Notes under the pieces: model-generated
Told to the model about the DNA's origin: nothing
Seen by the model: the letters and a program-made list of their open reading frames with translations, nothing else
The model's database searches: none
Shown: one piece after another, positions 45,825 through 55,919 of the stretch
Numbering within the stretch: the first letter of the stretch is position 1
Layout of the letters: the number at the start of each line of letters is the position of its first letter
NCBI GenBank assembly: GCA_947039395.1
Contig: CAMQYS010000006.1
Coordinates: forward strand, 1-64,000
Source: an uncultured Deferribacteraceae bacterium
Lineage (GTDB): Bacteria > Chrysiogenota > Deferribacteres > Deferribacterales > Mucispirillaceae
DNA length: 64,000 nt
Direction: 5' to 3'
Program-made: the position numbers and the translations under genes

Positions 45825-47141
45825 ATGAAAGTTGCAATATTAGGTTATGGAAAAAGTGGACAAGCGGCAGAGAAATTATTAATCAACAAAGGCATAACGG
45901 ATATAAGTATTTTTGATGATAATGAAGAGTTAGATTTCTTATCTATATCTGTTTTTGTAAGTTATAATGATTATGATGTAACGGTTGTAAGTCCTGGTAT
46001 TGATCTTTCAAGATACGGACTATCTCTTGATATGATAAAAAACTGTACAAGTGAACTAGATTTAGCTTACGGTAGTATGGATAAAAGTAAGAAGATAATA
46101 ACAGTTACTGGTACAAACGGTAAATCGACCACAACATCGCTTGTGACACAGATTTTGAATTTATTAGGTGTTAAAGCTGTTGCGTGTGGGAATATAGGGC
46201 TACCTTTTGGAGAGGCTGTATTTGATAAATCGATTGATGTATTTGTTGTGGAGTTGTCATCATTTCAGATAGATTTATTAAGGAATTTTCATATTGATTC
46301 AGGTGCGATACTTAATTTATCAGCCGATCATATTGATAGATATGGATCGGTAGATGAGTATTATTTATCTAAATTTAGTATGTTAAAGTTTTTATCACAA
46401 GTTGCAAAACTTACAGTATTAGATGATGAAAATATAAAGAATCAGTTAGAAGATGAAAATGTTAAGAGTAAATTAGAAGATAAGAGTATTGATTACGTTT
46501 ATGTTGATAAAAAGTTTGAAAAATATCCGATTTTGAAAGATAATATTTTAGATTTTGGAAGCTATCAGTTTGATATAGGATCGTATAAATTATTTGGTGA
46601 TCACAATCTTCTTAATTTATCTTTTGCATTACTTTTAGCATCTTCAGTTATACGTATAAGTGGAGATATAACAGAACAGGTATCACAACTTACAGGATTA
46701 AAACATAGAAGTGAGATTATTGGAGAGTTTAAAGGAGTTACATATATAAACGACTCAAAGGCTACAAATGTAGATTCTGTTATGGTTGCTTTAGAGAGTT
46801 TAAACAAACCATCAACTTTATTAATTGGTGGCAGAGATAAATTGAGTGACTATAAACCGCTTGCGAATTTAATTAATAGTAATGTAAGTAAAGTGTTCTA
46901 TTTTGGTGAAGCAGCAGATATTATATCAGATCAGTTATCGCCTATGTTAAACGATATAGATGGTAGAGCTTTTTTAACATTATCTGATGCTGTTAAATAT
47001 GCAGTGAAAGATGCAGTTGTTGGTGAAAGCGTTATCTTATCTCCAGCATGCACTAGTTTTGATGAATTTAAAAACTATGCAGCAAGAGGTGATAAGTTTA
47101 AAGAGTATGTTCTTAAATATGTAGAGGAATTAGATGATTAA
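45825..47141 (+). CDS. murD: UDP-MurNAc-L-alanine:D-glutamate ligase MurD, 438 aa
   Basis: Adds D-glutamate to UDP-MurNAc-L-Ala. N-terminal Rossmann start VAILGYGKSGQA, ATP loop VTGTNGKSTTTSL, ELSSFQ, and YINDSKATNVDS with LLIGGRDK in the C-terminal domain. Overlaps ftsW by eight bases. Confidence 0.94.
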   Translation: MKVAILGYGKSGQAAEKLLINKGITDISIFDDNEELDFLSISVFVSYNDYDVTVVSPGIDLSRYGLSLDMIKNCTSELDLAYGSMDKSKKIITVTGTNGKSTTTSLVTQILNLLGVKAVACGNIGLPFGEAVFDKSIDVFVVELSSFQIDLLRNFHIDSGAILNLSADHIDRYGSVDEYYLSKFSMLKFLSQVAKLTVLDDENIKNQLEDENVKSKLEDKSIDYVYVDKKFEKYPILKDNILDFGSYQFDIGSYKLFGDHNLLNLSFALLLASSVIRISGDITEQVSQLTGLKHRSEIIGEFKGVTYINDSKATNVDSVMVALESLNKPSTLLIGGRDKLSDYKPLANLINSNVSKVFYFGEAADIISDQLSPMLNDIDGRAFLTLSDAVKYAVKDAVVGESVILSPACTSFDEFKNYAARGDKFKEYVLKYVEELDD

Positions 47142-48225
47142 TTTAAGAGATATTAAAATCCAAATTTTGATTACATCTGCACTACTAGTTATGATCGGTT
47201 TAGCATTTATATATACAACAGGTTCAGTTCAAAGTGTAAGGCTTGGAAAGAGCGAGTTATATTTTTTTGTTAAGCAGTTTATATCTGTAGGGCTAGGATT
47301 TTTTATTCTTATAATGGCGTATAATACTCCTATCAGTCTTTACAGAAAAAATGTGATGCTTATATTTTTTATAACATTAGTTCTTTTAGTTGCAGTATAT
47401 TTTATGCCAGCGATTAATGGAGCAAGAAGATGGATTGTCCTTCCTGTATACTCATTTCAACCATCAGAGTTAGCGAAATTTACAGCAGTTTTATATTTAG
47501 CACATTATCTTGATAAGAAGACAACGAAGATGATAGATTTTGCTAAAGGTTTTCTACCAGCGACACTTTTAGTTGGATTACTTGCAGCGTTAATATTATT
47601 TGAACCAGATCTTGGTACAACGGTGATTATCGTTACTGTATCGTTTTCAATGCTTTTAGCAGGTGGAGCGAGACTGTTACATATATTTGGAATGGTAGGG
47701 CTTATTCTTCCTATCTTAATGTCTATGATGTTATTTGGATATAGAAAAGGACGTATATTAAGTTTCCTAGATCCATGGGAAGATAGGTTCGGTGTTGGGT
47801 ATCAACTTATCCAATCATTAGCAGCCGTAGGTTCAGGTGGTCCTATCGGTAAAGGAGTTGGTAACTCTACACAGAAGTTATTTTTTCTACCAGAGGCACA
47901 CACGGATTTTATTTTTGCTATAATTGCAGAAGAGACAGGTATGATCGGAACATCTATAATAACGGTGCTCATACTATTTTTATTTAGAGTAAAATTAAAA
48001 GCAGCGTTCGATCATAAAGATCGTTTTCATAGATTATTGATATTCGGTTTAGCATTAACATTTTTTATGCAAAGTTTCATACATATATTTGTTGTACTAG
48101 GCTTACTTCCAACAAAAGGTATTACGCTTCCGTTTATTTCATACGGAGGATCGGCTATGATATTTGCACTCTTTTCTATCGGTGTAATACTTAGATCGAT
48201 TGAAGAGGATCAAGGTAATAAATGA
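47134..48225 (+). CDS. ftsW: Septal peptidoglycan polymerase FtsW, 363 aa
   Basis: SEDS-family glycosyltransferase with about ten membrane helices that works with FtsI. Visible blocks are GARRWI, FQPSELAKF, FEPDLGTT, GVGYQLIQSLAAVGSGG and LPFISYGGSA. RodA is the close relative, but place in the cluster favours FtsW. Confidence 0.93.
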   Translation: MINLRDIKIQILITSALLVMIGLAFIYTTGSVQSVRLGKSELYFFVKQFISVGLGFFILIMAYNTPISLYRKNVMLIFFITLVLLVAVYFMPAINGARRWIVLPVYSFQPSELAKFTAVLYLAHYLDKKTTKMIDFAKGFLPATLLVGLLAALILFEPDLGTTVIIVTVSFSMLLAGGARLLHIFGMVGLILPILMSMMLFGYRKGRILSFLDPWEDRFGVGYQLIQSLAAVGSGGPIGKGVGNSTQKLFFLPEAHTDFIFAIIAEETGMIGTSIITVLILFLFRVKLKAAFDHKDRFHRLLIFGLALTFFMQSFIHIFVVLGLLPTKGITLPFISYGGSAMIFALFSIGVILRSIEEDQGNK

Positions 48226-48250
48226 TTACTGTGTTTATGGGAATAATATT

Positions 48251-49291
48251 ATGAAAGTAGTTTTTGGAGCAGGTGGTACAGGTGGGCATTTATATCCAGC
48301 GATCGCAATAGCAGATAAGCTTAAAGCTTCTAATATTGAGGTGCTTTTCCTTATATCTAATAATGGTATGGATAAGAGTATTTTAGAGAGTGCAGGCTAC
48401 AATAATTATATAGAGCAGAAAGTATCAGGATTTATGGGCAAGTCGATAATTTTAAAGCTTAGATCGGTATTCAGCTTAATCTTATCGGTTAAAGATATAT
48501 ATAAATATGTTTCTAAAGGAGACAAGGTTATTGTGATGGGAGGGTTTGTTTCAGCTCCTGTTGCGGTAGTTGCAAAACTTAAAGGTGTTGATCTATATCT
48601 TCATGAACAGAACAAAGTTATGGGGTTAGTAAATTCTATTTTTGCAAGAATGTCTAAGAAGGTTTTTTTATCTTTTACATTATTTAATAAAAGTTTAAAA
48701 AGATCGGTTTTGACAGGTAACCCAGTAAGAGAGATATTTTACTCTATACCTAGTAAAGATAAGTATAGCTCAACTATATTAGTATTTGGTGGATCACAAG
48801 GCAGTAAGATTATAAATAAAACGGTTATAAGTTCTATAGATGAACTTATAAAAAATGATAGAAAGATTATTCATATAACTGGTAGAAAACTTTATGATGA
48901 TTGTATTGGTTTATATGGAGATAAGATAGATAAATATAAAAACATATTAAATGTCCTATCCTATGCGGACAATATATCCGAATATATATCTAATGCTGAT
49001 ATTATTATATCAAGAGCAGGGTCGGGTTCTATATTTGAAATAGTTTCATCAAGAAGAATAGGTTTATTTATACCGTTTAAATTATCTGCAAAAAATCATC
49101 AATACCACAATGCGAAGGATATTGTTGATAAAGGATTAGGCGTAATGTTAGAAGAGGATAAACTTAGTAGAGATAGTTTAGATAAAGCTATTATTGAAAT
49201 TGAAAATAATTATCTATCATACATGAGTAGGATAAATCAAGAGTTAGTTATTCATTCAGCAGATATAATTGTGAGCGAGGTATTTAATTGA
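48251..49291 (+). CDS. murG: Lipid II synthase MurG, 346 aa
   Basis: Peripheral glycosyltransferase (GT28) that adds GlcNAc to lipid I. N-terminal glycine loop GAGGTGGHLYPA, VMGGFVSAPVA, HEQNKVMGLVN, TGNPVREIF, GGSQGSKIIN and SRAGSGSIFE. The start is placed at the ATG at 48251, directly before the conserved beginning; an ATG 51 bases earlier, inside ftsW, lacks support. Confidence 0.93.
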   Translation: MKVVFGAGGTGGHLYPAIAIADKLKASNIEVLFLISNNGMDKSILESAGYNNYIEQKVSGFMGKSIILKLRSVFSLILSVKDIYKYVSKGDKVIVMGGFVSAPVAVVAKLKGVDLYLHEQNKVMGLVNSIFARMSKKVFLSFTLFNKSLKRSVLTGNPVREIFYSIPSKDKYSSTILVFGGSQGSKIINKTVISSIDELIKNDRKIIHITGRKLYDDCIGLYGDKIDKYKNILNVLSYADNISEYISNADIIISRAGSGSIFEIVSSRRIGLFIPFKLSAKNHQYHNAKDIVDKGLGVMLEEDKLSRDSLDKAIIEIENNYLSYMSRINQELVIHSADIIVSEVFN

Positions 49292-50676
49292 AACGTGTAT
49301 TTGGAACGTTAAAAAAAATCCACTTTATAGGAATAGGTGGTATCGGTATGAGTGGGATTGCAGAAGTTTTGCATGGTATGGGGTTTGAAATCTCAGGTTC
49401 AGATATGTCAGAAAATAGTAATACTAAACGCTTAGCATTAAAAGGAATGAATATATATAAAGGACACGCTGCTACAAATATTAAAGATGTAGATGTGATA
49501 GTTTATACATCAGCTATATCAGAAGATAATATTGAGTATCAAATGGCAAAAGATTCTCATATACCTCTTATAAAAAGAGGTGAGATGTTAGCAGAGCTTA
49601 TGCGATTAAAATATGCGGTAGCAGTTGGTGGATCTCATGGAAAGACAACTACTACATCAATGATATCAGAGCTTACAAACGATGCAGGGCTTGATCCGAC
49701 GATATTAATAGGTGGAAGATTAAACTCAATAGATAGCAATGTTGCATATGGCAAAAGTAATATAATGATAGCAGAAGCAGATGAAAGTGATAGATCGTTT
49801 TTAATGTTATATCCATCAGTTGTTGTGATAACAAATATTGATAATGAGCATATGGAGAGTTATCAAGATATAAATGATCTTAAAGTATGTTTTACGAATT
49901 TTGCAAATAAAGTACCTTTTTACGGAGTAGTTATTTTATGTCTAGATGATCGTAATTTAGCAGATATTATTCCGAATGTTACAAAAAGAATGATTACTTA
50001 CGGCTTAAAAACTCAAGCAGATATCCGTGCAGTAGATATCAAGAAAGAAGGTTTTGGAGTATCGTATGATGTTATCCATGGAGATGAACGCTTAGGACGA
50101 GTTAAGTTGAAATTGCCAGGAGATCATATCGTTTTAAACTCATTAGCAGTTATTGCAACAGCTATTGAAATGGGGATAGATTTTAAGGTTATTAAAAAAT
50201 CATTAGCTAAGTTTGAAGGTGTTCAACGTAGAATGACCATCAGATACGAAGATGAAGATTTTACAGTAATAGATGATTATGGACATCATCCAACAGAGAT
50301 ATCTACAACATTAAAAGCTATAAAAGAGGCGTTACCAGATTCGAAGATTGTGATAATTTTTGAGCCACATAGATATAGTAGAACAGAGTCGTTAATGAGT
50401 GATTTCGGTAAATGTTTTATGGATGCAGATGTGCTTTATGTAACGGATATTTATGCAGCTTCAGAGAAGCAGATAGAAGGAATAGACTCTCATCGCTTAA
50501 TTAAAGAGATCAAAAAATATGGTTTTAAAGATATATCATATTTAGAAAAAGTTGCTAATTTTTATAGTTTTCTAAAAAGAGATAAAGAGAAGCATACAAC
50601 GATTGTGACGTTCGGTGCAGGTACTATAACTAAGTTTTCGTTAGAGTTAAGTGATAAATTAAGATCATTTAGATGA
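49288..50676 (+). CDS. murC: UDP-MurNAc:L-alanine ligase MurC, 462 aa
   Basis: First stem-peptide ligase. Blocks: HFIGIGGIGMSGIAEVL, ATP loop GGSHGKTTTTSM, EADESDRSF, and IDDYGHHPTEI. The start codon is TTG at 49288, overlapping the murG stop as TTGA, with GAGG seven bases upstream, a typical coupled arrangement. In many relatives murB follows; here ddl does. Confidence 0.95.
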   Translation: MKRVFGTLKKIHFIGIGGIGMSGIAEVLHGMGFEISGSDMSENSNTKRLALKGMNIYKGHAATNIKDVDVIVYTSAISEDNIEYQMAKDSHIPLIKRGEMLAELMRLKYAVAVGGSHGKTTTTSMISELTNDAGLDPTILIGGRLNSIDSNVAYGKSNIMIAEADESDRSFLMLYPSVVVITNIDNEHMESYQDINDLKVCFTNFANKVPFYGVVILCLDDRNLADIIPNVTKRMITYGLKTQADIRAVDIKKEGFGVSYDVIHGDERLGRVKLKLPGDHIVLNSLAVIATAIEMGIDFKVIKKSLAKFEGVQRRMTIRYEDEDFTVIDDYGHHPTEISTTLKAIKEALPDSKIVIIFEPHRYSRTESLMSDFGKCFMDADVLYVTDIYAASEKQIEGIDSHRLIKEIKKYGFKDISYLEKVANFYSFLKRDKEKHTTIVTFGAGTITKFSLELSDKLRSFR

Positions 50677-50695
50677 TTGATAGAGGAATATATTA

Positions 50696-51607
50696 ATGGA
50701 GATAAATAAACTAGTAGATAAAAAAGTTGTTGTTTTATATGGTGGTTTATCAACAGAAAGAGAAGTTTCTCTTAAAAGTGGAAAAAATATTGCAGATTCA
50801 CTATCATTATATTACAGTTTTATACGATTAGTAGATGTAAGCCTCGCTTTCATAGATGATCTACTTGAGATAAAGCCGGATATATGTGTTATAGCGTTAC
50901 ATGGTACATACGGTGAAGATGGTACATTACAAGGTTTATTGGAAAGCTTAAGGATACCATATACAGGTTCTGGTGTTGCAGCATCAGCTATATGTTTTGA
51001 TAAATTATTAACGAAAATATTGCTAATAGGATCGGGTATCAATACCCCTAAATTTGTTTTAGCAGATAAAGATATGAAAAAAGCTCCATTTCTTCCTTGT
51101 GTAATCAAACCATCACGACAAGGTTCAAGTGTTGGAGTGCATATTGTTGAAGATGATATTAGCTTTGTAGAAGCGTTACAAGATGCTTTTAAATATGATA
51201 ATAACGTTTTGATTGAGGAGTTTATAGTTGGAAAAGAGATTACTATTCCTGTAATGGGTGCAGAGGTTTTTCCACCTATTTTAATAAAACCTAAGAAAGG
51301 CTTTTATGATTATAATAATAAGTATTTAGAAGGAATGACAGAGTATCTTCTTGATACTTCTTTATCACAAGATATTTTAGATGAATTAAGCTTAATTGTA
51401 TTAGATATATACAAGGTAATAGGTTGTAGATCTATGGCACGTATTGATTTTATAGTAAGAGAGAATGATATATATTGTATAGAGGTAAACACTTTACCAG
51501 GTATGACATCAACAAGTTTAGTACCTAAATCTGTTGCTAAGTCAGGTATAAGTTTTGAAGAGTTATGTTTTAAGATTGCAAGTAGTGCAACGCTTGATAA
51601 TAAGTAG
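50696..51607 (+). CDS. ddl: D-alanine:D-alanine ligase, 303 aa
   Basis: ATP-grasp enzyme forming D-Ala-D-Ala for MurF. Blocks: VVLYGGLSTEREVSLKSG, LHGTYGEDGTLQGLL, the ATP-binding KPSRQGSSVGV, and YCIEVNTLPGMTSTSLVP. GAGG precedes the ATG. Normal length for DdlB-type enzymes. Confidence 0.95.
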   Translation: MEINKLVDKKVVVLYGGLSTEREVSLKSGKNIADSLSLYYSFIRLVDVSLAFIDDLLEIKPDICVIALHGTYGEDGTLQGLLESLRIPYTGSGVAASAICFDKLLTKILLIGSGINTPKFVLADKDMKKAPFLPCVIKPSRQGSSVGVHIVEDDISFVEALQDAFKYDNNVLIEEFIVGKEITIPVMGAEVFPPILIKPKKGFYDYNNKYLEGMTEYLLDTSLSQDILDELSLIVLDIYKVIGCRSMARIDFIVRENDIYCIEVNTLPGMTSTSLVPKSVAKSGISFEELCFKIASSATLDNK

Positions 51608-51624
51608 AAATAGCAGGAGGATAT

Positions 51625-52308
51625 ATGAAAAAACTTTTTGCAACTTTACTTATTACAACAGGGATAGGGGTACTATCTCTATCGGTTTATAGTTTGTCAC
51701 AGTCGTTTAAGAAGGTAGATTTTTTTAAAGTTAAGGATGTAGAGATTGTAGGGATTTTAAATTCTGATAAAGATAAATTAAGTCAATTAGGTAGTACACT
51801 TGTAGGGCGAAGCATATTTGATGAAAATTTATCATCTATGTTAAAAACGGAAGATGCTTGGATACAGAAGATAGTTGCATCAAGGCTACTTCCAAATAAA
51901 GTTGTGATCACGGTTTTTGAAGAGAAAGAACTTTTTAAATATAAGGTTGCAAAAAACTGTTATTCATACACAGCAAATGGTAAATCGGTTCCGCTTATAT
52001 GCGATAAAAGTATTGCAATTAAATCAGATACATTACTTGATGAAGAGAAAGGCAATATGTTTCATAACATTTTAAGTAAGAATAAATGGTTAGAATCAAA
52101 AAAAATATATATGGATGCTTTTCAGTTTAAAATTTATGAGAAAGATTATGTTTATCTAGGCTCATATGATGAAGTAATTTTTAGTAATAACTATAAGCTC
52201 TATGAGTCGACAATCAAGAAACGTTACCGATCAGTTGAGTATGTAAATTTATCTATTGATAATAAGATATATGTTAAGGGAGTAAAGAATGTCTCAACCA
52301 AAGGATAA
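51625..52308 (+). CDS. ftsQ: Cell-division protein FtsQ, 227 aa
   Basis: One N-terminal membrane helix (about 5-25), then a POTRA-type domain (VKDVEIVGILNSDKDKLSQL) and a beta domain. FtsQ joins early and late divisome proteins. AGGAGG precedes the ATG. Slightly shorter than usual, and weakly conserved as in the family, so placement before ftsA is the main support. The 3' end overlaps ftsA by 20 bases. Confidence 0.82.
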   Translation: MKKLFATLLITTGIGVLSLSVYSLSQSFKKVDFFKVKDVEIVGILNSDKDKLSQLGSTLVGRSIFDENLSSMLKTEDAWIQKIVASRLLPNKVVITVFEEKELFKYKVAKNCYSYTANGKSVPLICDKSIAIKSDTLLDEEKGNMFHNILSKNKWLESKKIYMDAFQFKIYEKDYVYLGSYDEVIFSNNYKLYESTIKKRYRSVEYVNLSIDNKIYVKGVKNVSTKG

Positions 52309-53527
52309 TATATTTGTCGGCTTAGATATTGGAACGACTAAGATATGTACTGTTGTGGCAAGAGAGAACATGGAAAACACTCTTGATATAATCGGATTAG
52401 GTTCATCACGTAGTCTTGGTATCCGTAAGGGAGTTGTTGTTAATATAGACTCAACGGTAACATCTATTAATGAGGCTATTACTATGGCAGAACGCATGAG
52501 TGGAGTGGCTATTAAATCGGTTTGTGCTGGTATTTCTGGTGGGCATATAGAGAGTTTTAATTCACGTGGAGTAGTGGCTGTAAAAAATGGTGAAGTTGGT
52601 AAACAAGATATAGCAAGGGTTTTAGAATCAGCATCGGCTGTGAATATTCCAGTAGGTTATGATGTATTAGATGTTATACCACAGCAGTTTACATTAGATG
52701 GACAGTCAGAGATAAAAGATCCGATGGGAATGAGTGGTGTTAGATTAGAAGTAGATGTTCATATAGTTACAGGTGCGATAACATCTGCAACGAATATAAC
52801 TAAATCGTGTTCAAAGGCGGGTATCGGTGTTGAGCATATTTATTTAGAACAGATAGCCTCAAGTGAGGCGGTATTAACAGATGATGAAAGAGAGATAGGT
52901 GTTTGTTTAATAGATGGTGGTGGTGGCACTACGGATATGGCTGTATTTAATAAGGGTGAAGTTTGTCATACAGCTGCTTTACAGATAGGAGGCAATAATT
53001 TTACAAGAGATTTAACAGCAGGGTTAGCTACATCAGAGTTAGAGGCGGAGAAGTTGAAATTAACAAGTGGTTGTGTGATGATGGATATTGTAGATCCTTC
53101 GGAGACGATTTCTGTTCCGTCAGTAGGGGGTAGACCTCCAAGATCTGTTAGTAAGGCAGTTATATCTCAGATTTTACAGATGCGTTGTGAAGAAATATTT
53201 GAACTATTTTTAGGGGAATTACAGAAGAAGAAGTTATTAAATACTTTAGGAGCTGGGATAGTTATTACAGGTGGCATGGCAAATTTTGAAGGTATTGAAG
53301 AGTTGGCAGCAAAGATATTTGGAATAAATGTTCGTATCGGTAAACCGTTAAACATTTCTGGATTAGTTGATCAGGTTGAAGATCCTATTTATTCAACAGC
53401 TGTTGGTTTGGCAAAACTTCATTCAAAATATGGTCATTCAAAAAATATGATATCGCAAGGTAGTGAAGATGGTGTGTTTGGTAATATTTATGGTAAGATG
53501 AGAGATTGGTTAAAAGAATTTTTCTAG
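52289..53527 (+). CDS. ftsA: Cell-division protein FtsA, 412 aa
   Basis: Actin-like protein that tethers FtsZ to the membrane. Phosphate and ATP loops FVGLDIGTTKICTVVA and CLIDGGGGTTDMAVF, and GIVITGGMANFEGI. The C-terminal amphipathic helix KMRDWLKEFF, which binds the membrane, is intact. Overlaps ftsQ; ftsZ follows after 73 bases. Confidence 0.96.
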   Translation: MSQPKDNIFVGLDIGTTKICTVVARENMENTLDIIGLGSSRSLGIRKGVVVNIDSTVTSINEAITMAERMSGVAIKSVCAGISGGHIESFNSRGVVAVKNGEVGKQDIARVLESASAVNIPVGYDVLDVIPQQFTLDGQSEIKDPMGMSGVRLEVDVHIVTGAITSATNITKSCSKAGIGVEHIYLEQIASSEAVLTDDEREIGVCLIDGGGGTTDMAVFNKGEVCHTAALQIGGNNFTRDLTAGLATSELEAEKLKLTSGCVMMDIVDPSETISVPSVGGRPPRSVSKAVISQILQMRCEEIFELFLGELQKKKLLNTLGAGIVITGGMANFEGIEELAAKIFGINVRIGKPLNISGLVDQVEDPIYSTAVGLAKLHSKYGHSKNMISQGSEDGVFGNIYGKMRDWLKEFF

Positions 53528-53600
53528 ATTTTAGTAAATTAATATTATTAACATGGGTGGTAGAAGGGGTAGCAGAAGTGGTATGTCGGAGGATTAAATT

Positions 53601-54740
53601 ATGGACGATTTTAAATTTATTGATGAAACTATTACATATAAAAAGGGCGCAGCAATAAAGGTAGTGGGAGTAGGTGGAGCAGGCGGTAACGCTGTTGCAA
53701 ATATGATTGGAACAAATATATCGAACGTTGATTTTATAGTTGTCAACACAGATATACAAGCATTAGATATGAGCAAGGCTAAGACAAAAGTTCTTCTTGG
53801 TAAATCGGGATTAGGTGCGGGTGGCAATCCTGAGGTTGCAAGAAACTATGCACTTGACTCTATTGATGAAATACGTTCAATTTTAAAAGATTCTGATCTA
53901 ATATTTATTACATGTGGCTTAGGTGGTGGAACAGGAACAGGTGCATCACCAGTTATTGCAGCAGAAGCAAAATCTGCAGGTGCCTTAACGGTTGCTATTG
54001 TATATACTCCTCCAGCGTTTTTAGCAAGAAGAAAGAGCGAGCTTGCAAAAGCTGGGTTAGATGATCTTATTAAATATGTTGACTCATATATAGTTGTATC
54101 TAATGAAGGTATGCAAGATGTTGGACATAAACTTACACATAATGAAGCTTTACGTATGGCTGATGATGTTTTAAGACAGAGTGTGCAAGGTATTTCAGAT
54201 ATGGTTAGTAATCCAGGACACATTAATATAGATTTTGCAGATGTTAGAACAGCACTTAGTGAAAAAGGTAAATCAGTTATGGGAATAGGTACTGCAAGTG
54301 GGGAAAATAGAGCTAAGCAAGCGTTTGAAAATACTTTAAAATCTCCTTTACTATTAGATACCTCAATTAAGGGTGCATACGCTGTTATGTTAAATATTTC
54401 AGCAAATATGAATGACTTAATGAACGATGAAGTGGTGGAAATACAGAACTTAGCTTATGAGCAAGCTGGAGATGATGCATTAATATTTGATGGTATTAAA
54501 TATGATGATAGAACAGATGGATCTATATCTGTTACATTAGTTGCAACAGGAATAAATGCTCAAAAAGTTATTAAGCTTGACAGAAGTAAACTTGTAGAAA
54601 AACAGATGGATGTTGAAGAAATTCTTAACCGTACAAGAGATTTTAGTAAAGAAGATGCAAGAATAAACTCACTTGATGATGTAAACGATAATGAAGACTT
54701 ATTCACTGTTCCAACATATTTAAGAAAACAAGCTGATTAG
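53601..54740 (+). CDS. ftsZ: Cell-division protein FtsZ, 379 aa
   Basis: Tubulin-like GTPase that forms the division ring. GTP-binding GGAGGNAV near 25-32, signature loop GGGTGTG at 108-114, and a C-terminal peptide VPTYLRKQAD that matches the FtsA/ZipA-binding tail. CGGAGG lies nine bases before the ATG. Only six bases separate it from the next gene. Confidence 0.98.
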   Translation: MDDFKFIDETITYKKGAAIKVVGVGGAGGNAVANMIGTNISNVDFIVVNTDIQALDMSKAKTKVLLGKSGLGAGGNPEVARNYALDSIDEIRSILKDSDLIFITCGLGGGTGTGASPVIAAEAKSAGALTVAIVYTPPAFLARRKSELAKAGLDDLIKYVDSYIVVSNEGMQDVGHKLTHNEALRMADDVLRQSVQGISDMVSNPGHINIDFADVRTALSEKGKSVMGIGTASGENRAKQAFENTLKSPLLLDTSIKGAYAVMLNISANMNDLMNDEVVEIQNLAYEQAGDDALIFDGIKYDDRTDGSISVTLVATGINAQKVIKLDRSKLVEKQMDVEEILNRTRDFSKEDARINSLDDVNDNEDLFTVPTYLRKQAD

Positions 54741-54746
54741 TTTTTT

Positions 54747-55811
54747 ATGAATGTATTGCATATTATCAATGTTAGATGGTTTAATGCTACAGCATGGTAT
54801 GCACTTTCATTAGCAGATGTATCAAATAAGAATGGAGAGAATCATTCAATATTATCTATACCTAACGCCCCTGTTCTAAAAGAGGCGACAAAAAAAGGTA
54901 TAGCTAATTATACATTTGATTTTAATAGTAGTAATCCGATAAAAATATTTAAAACAATAATTTCATTTGAGAAATTTATCAAAAGAAATAATGTTGATAT
55001 CATAATCGCTCATAGGGGAGAATTTTTCTGGTATCTTTGCTTAAGACGTTTATTTAGTTTTAAACCTCATTACTTGATTAGAGTAAGAGGTGATGATCGT
55101 CCTCCTACATCTGACTTAATATCTAGATACTTTTATAAAAAACTCACTAACATGATAATTGTTACAGCTTCAATTATTAAAAAAACCTTTATAGATAATC
55201 TAAGATTAACATCTGATAAAGTAGTCGTTATTCATGGTGGAGTTGATCAAGAGATCTTCTATCAAGATATTGATAAAAGAGATATAATCCGTAAAGAGTT
55301 TAACTATACTAAAGATGATTGTGTTGTATCAGTGATCGGAAGGTTTGATCCTGTTAAAGGACATGCTATTTTTTTTCAAGCTATGGGTATGCTATATAAA
55401 GTTGATAAAAATCTTAAACTTCTACTTGTTGGTTTTCCAGAAAGTATTTCGAATGATGAAATAATGGATATGGCAAAACAGAATGGTGTTGATAAAATAA
55501 CTATAATAACTGGTAGAAGAGATGATATTCCAGCTATTATAAATGCTATAGATATCGGTGTTATATCATCTATTAATAGCGAGAAGATAGCACGAGTAGC
55601 TTTTGAGATAATAGCTACTGAAAAAAGGATTATGAGTAGTAATATCGGAGTGTTACAAGATATTATTCCAGTTGAAAACATTTATAGTTATAATGACCCT
55701 ATAGACTTATTTAATAAGGTTTTGAACTGTAAAAAGATTGATAAAATATACTCTTACAAGGAGTTTTATAGAGAGTATAAAGCTGTTGTTGATAAGGTAT
55801 TAACTTTATAA
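54747..55811 (+). CDS. GT4-type glycosyltransferase, 354 aa
   Basis: GT-B glycosyltransferase of the GT4 type: VVVIHGGVDQEIF, then SVIGRFDPVKGHAIFFQAM, LLLVGFPES and a C-terminal nucleotide-sugar site with SSINSEKIARVAFEIIATEK. Substrate unknown; lipopolysaccharide or another surface glycan is likely from the family. Six bases after ftsZ without a promoter between, so cotranscribed with the division genes. No ribosome site is clear. Confidence 0.85.
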   Translation: MNVLHIINVRWFNATAWYALSLADVSNKNGENHSILSIPNAPVLKEATKKGIANYTFDFNSSNPIKIFKTIISFEKFIKRNNVDIIIAHRGEFFWYLCLRRLFSFKPHYLIRVRGDDRPPTSDLISRYFYKKLTNMIIVTASIIKKTFIDNLRLTSDKVVVIHGGVDQEIFYQDIDKRDIIRKEFNYTKDDCVVSVIGRFDPVKGHAIFFQAMGMLYKVDKNLKLLLVGFPESISNDEIMDMAKQNGVDKITIITGRRDDIPAIINAIDIGVISSINSEKIARVAFEIIATEKRIMSSNIGVLQDIIPVENIYSYNDPIDLFNKVLNCKKIDKIYSYKEFYREYKAVVDKVLTL

Positions 55812-55919
55812 TATATTTCGCTTGACCATTGCATATAATTTAAGATAGGATTGGTGAAGTAATTAATTAGTTTACAGAAGTAAATAACATAAAATTTGTT
55901 ACAAATATGGAGGAAGAAG

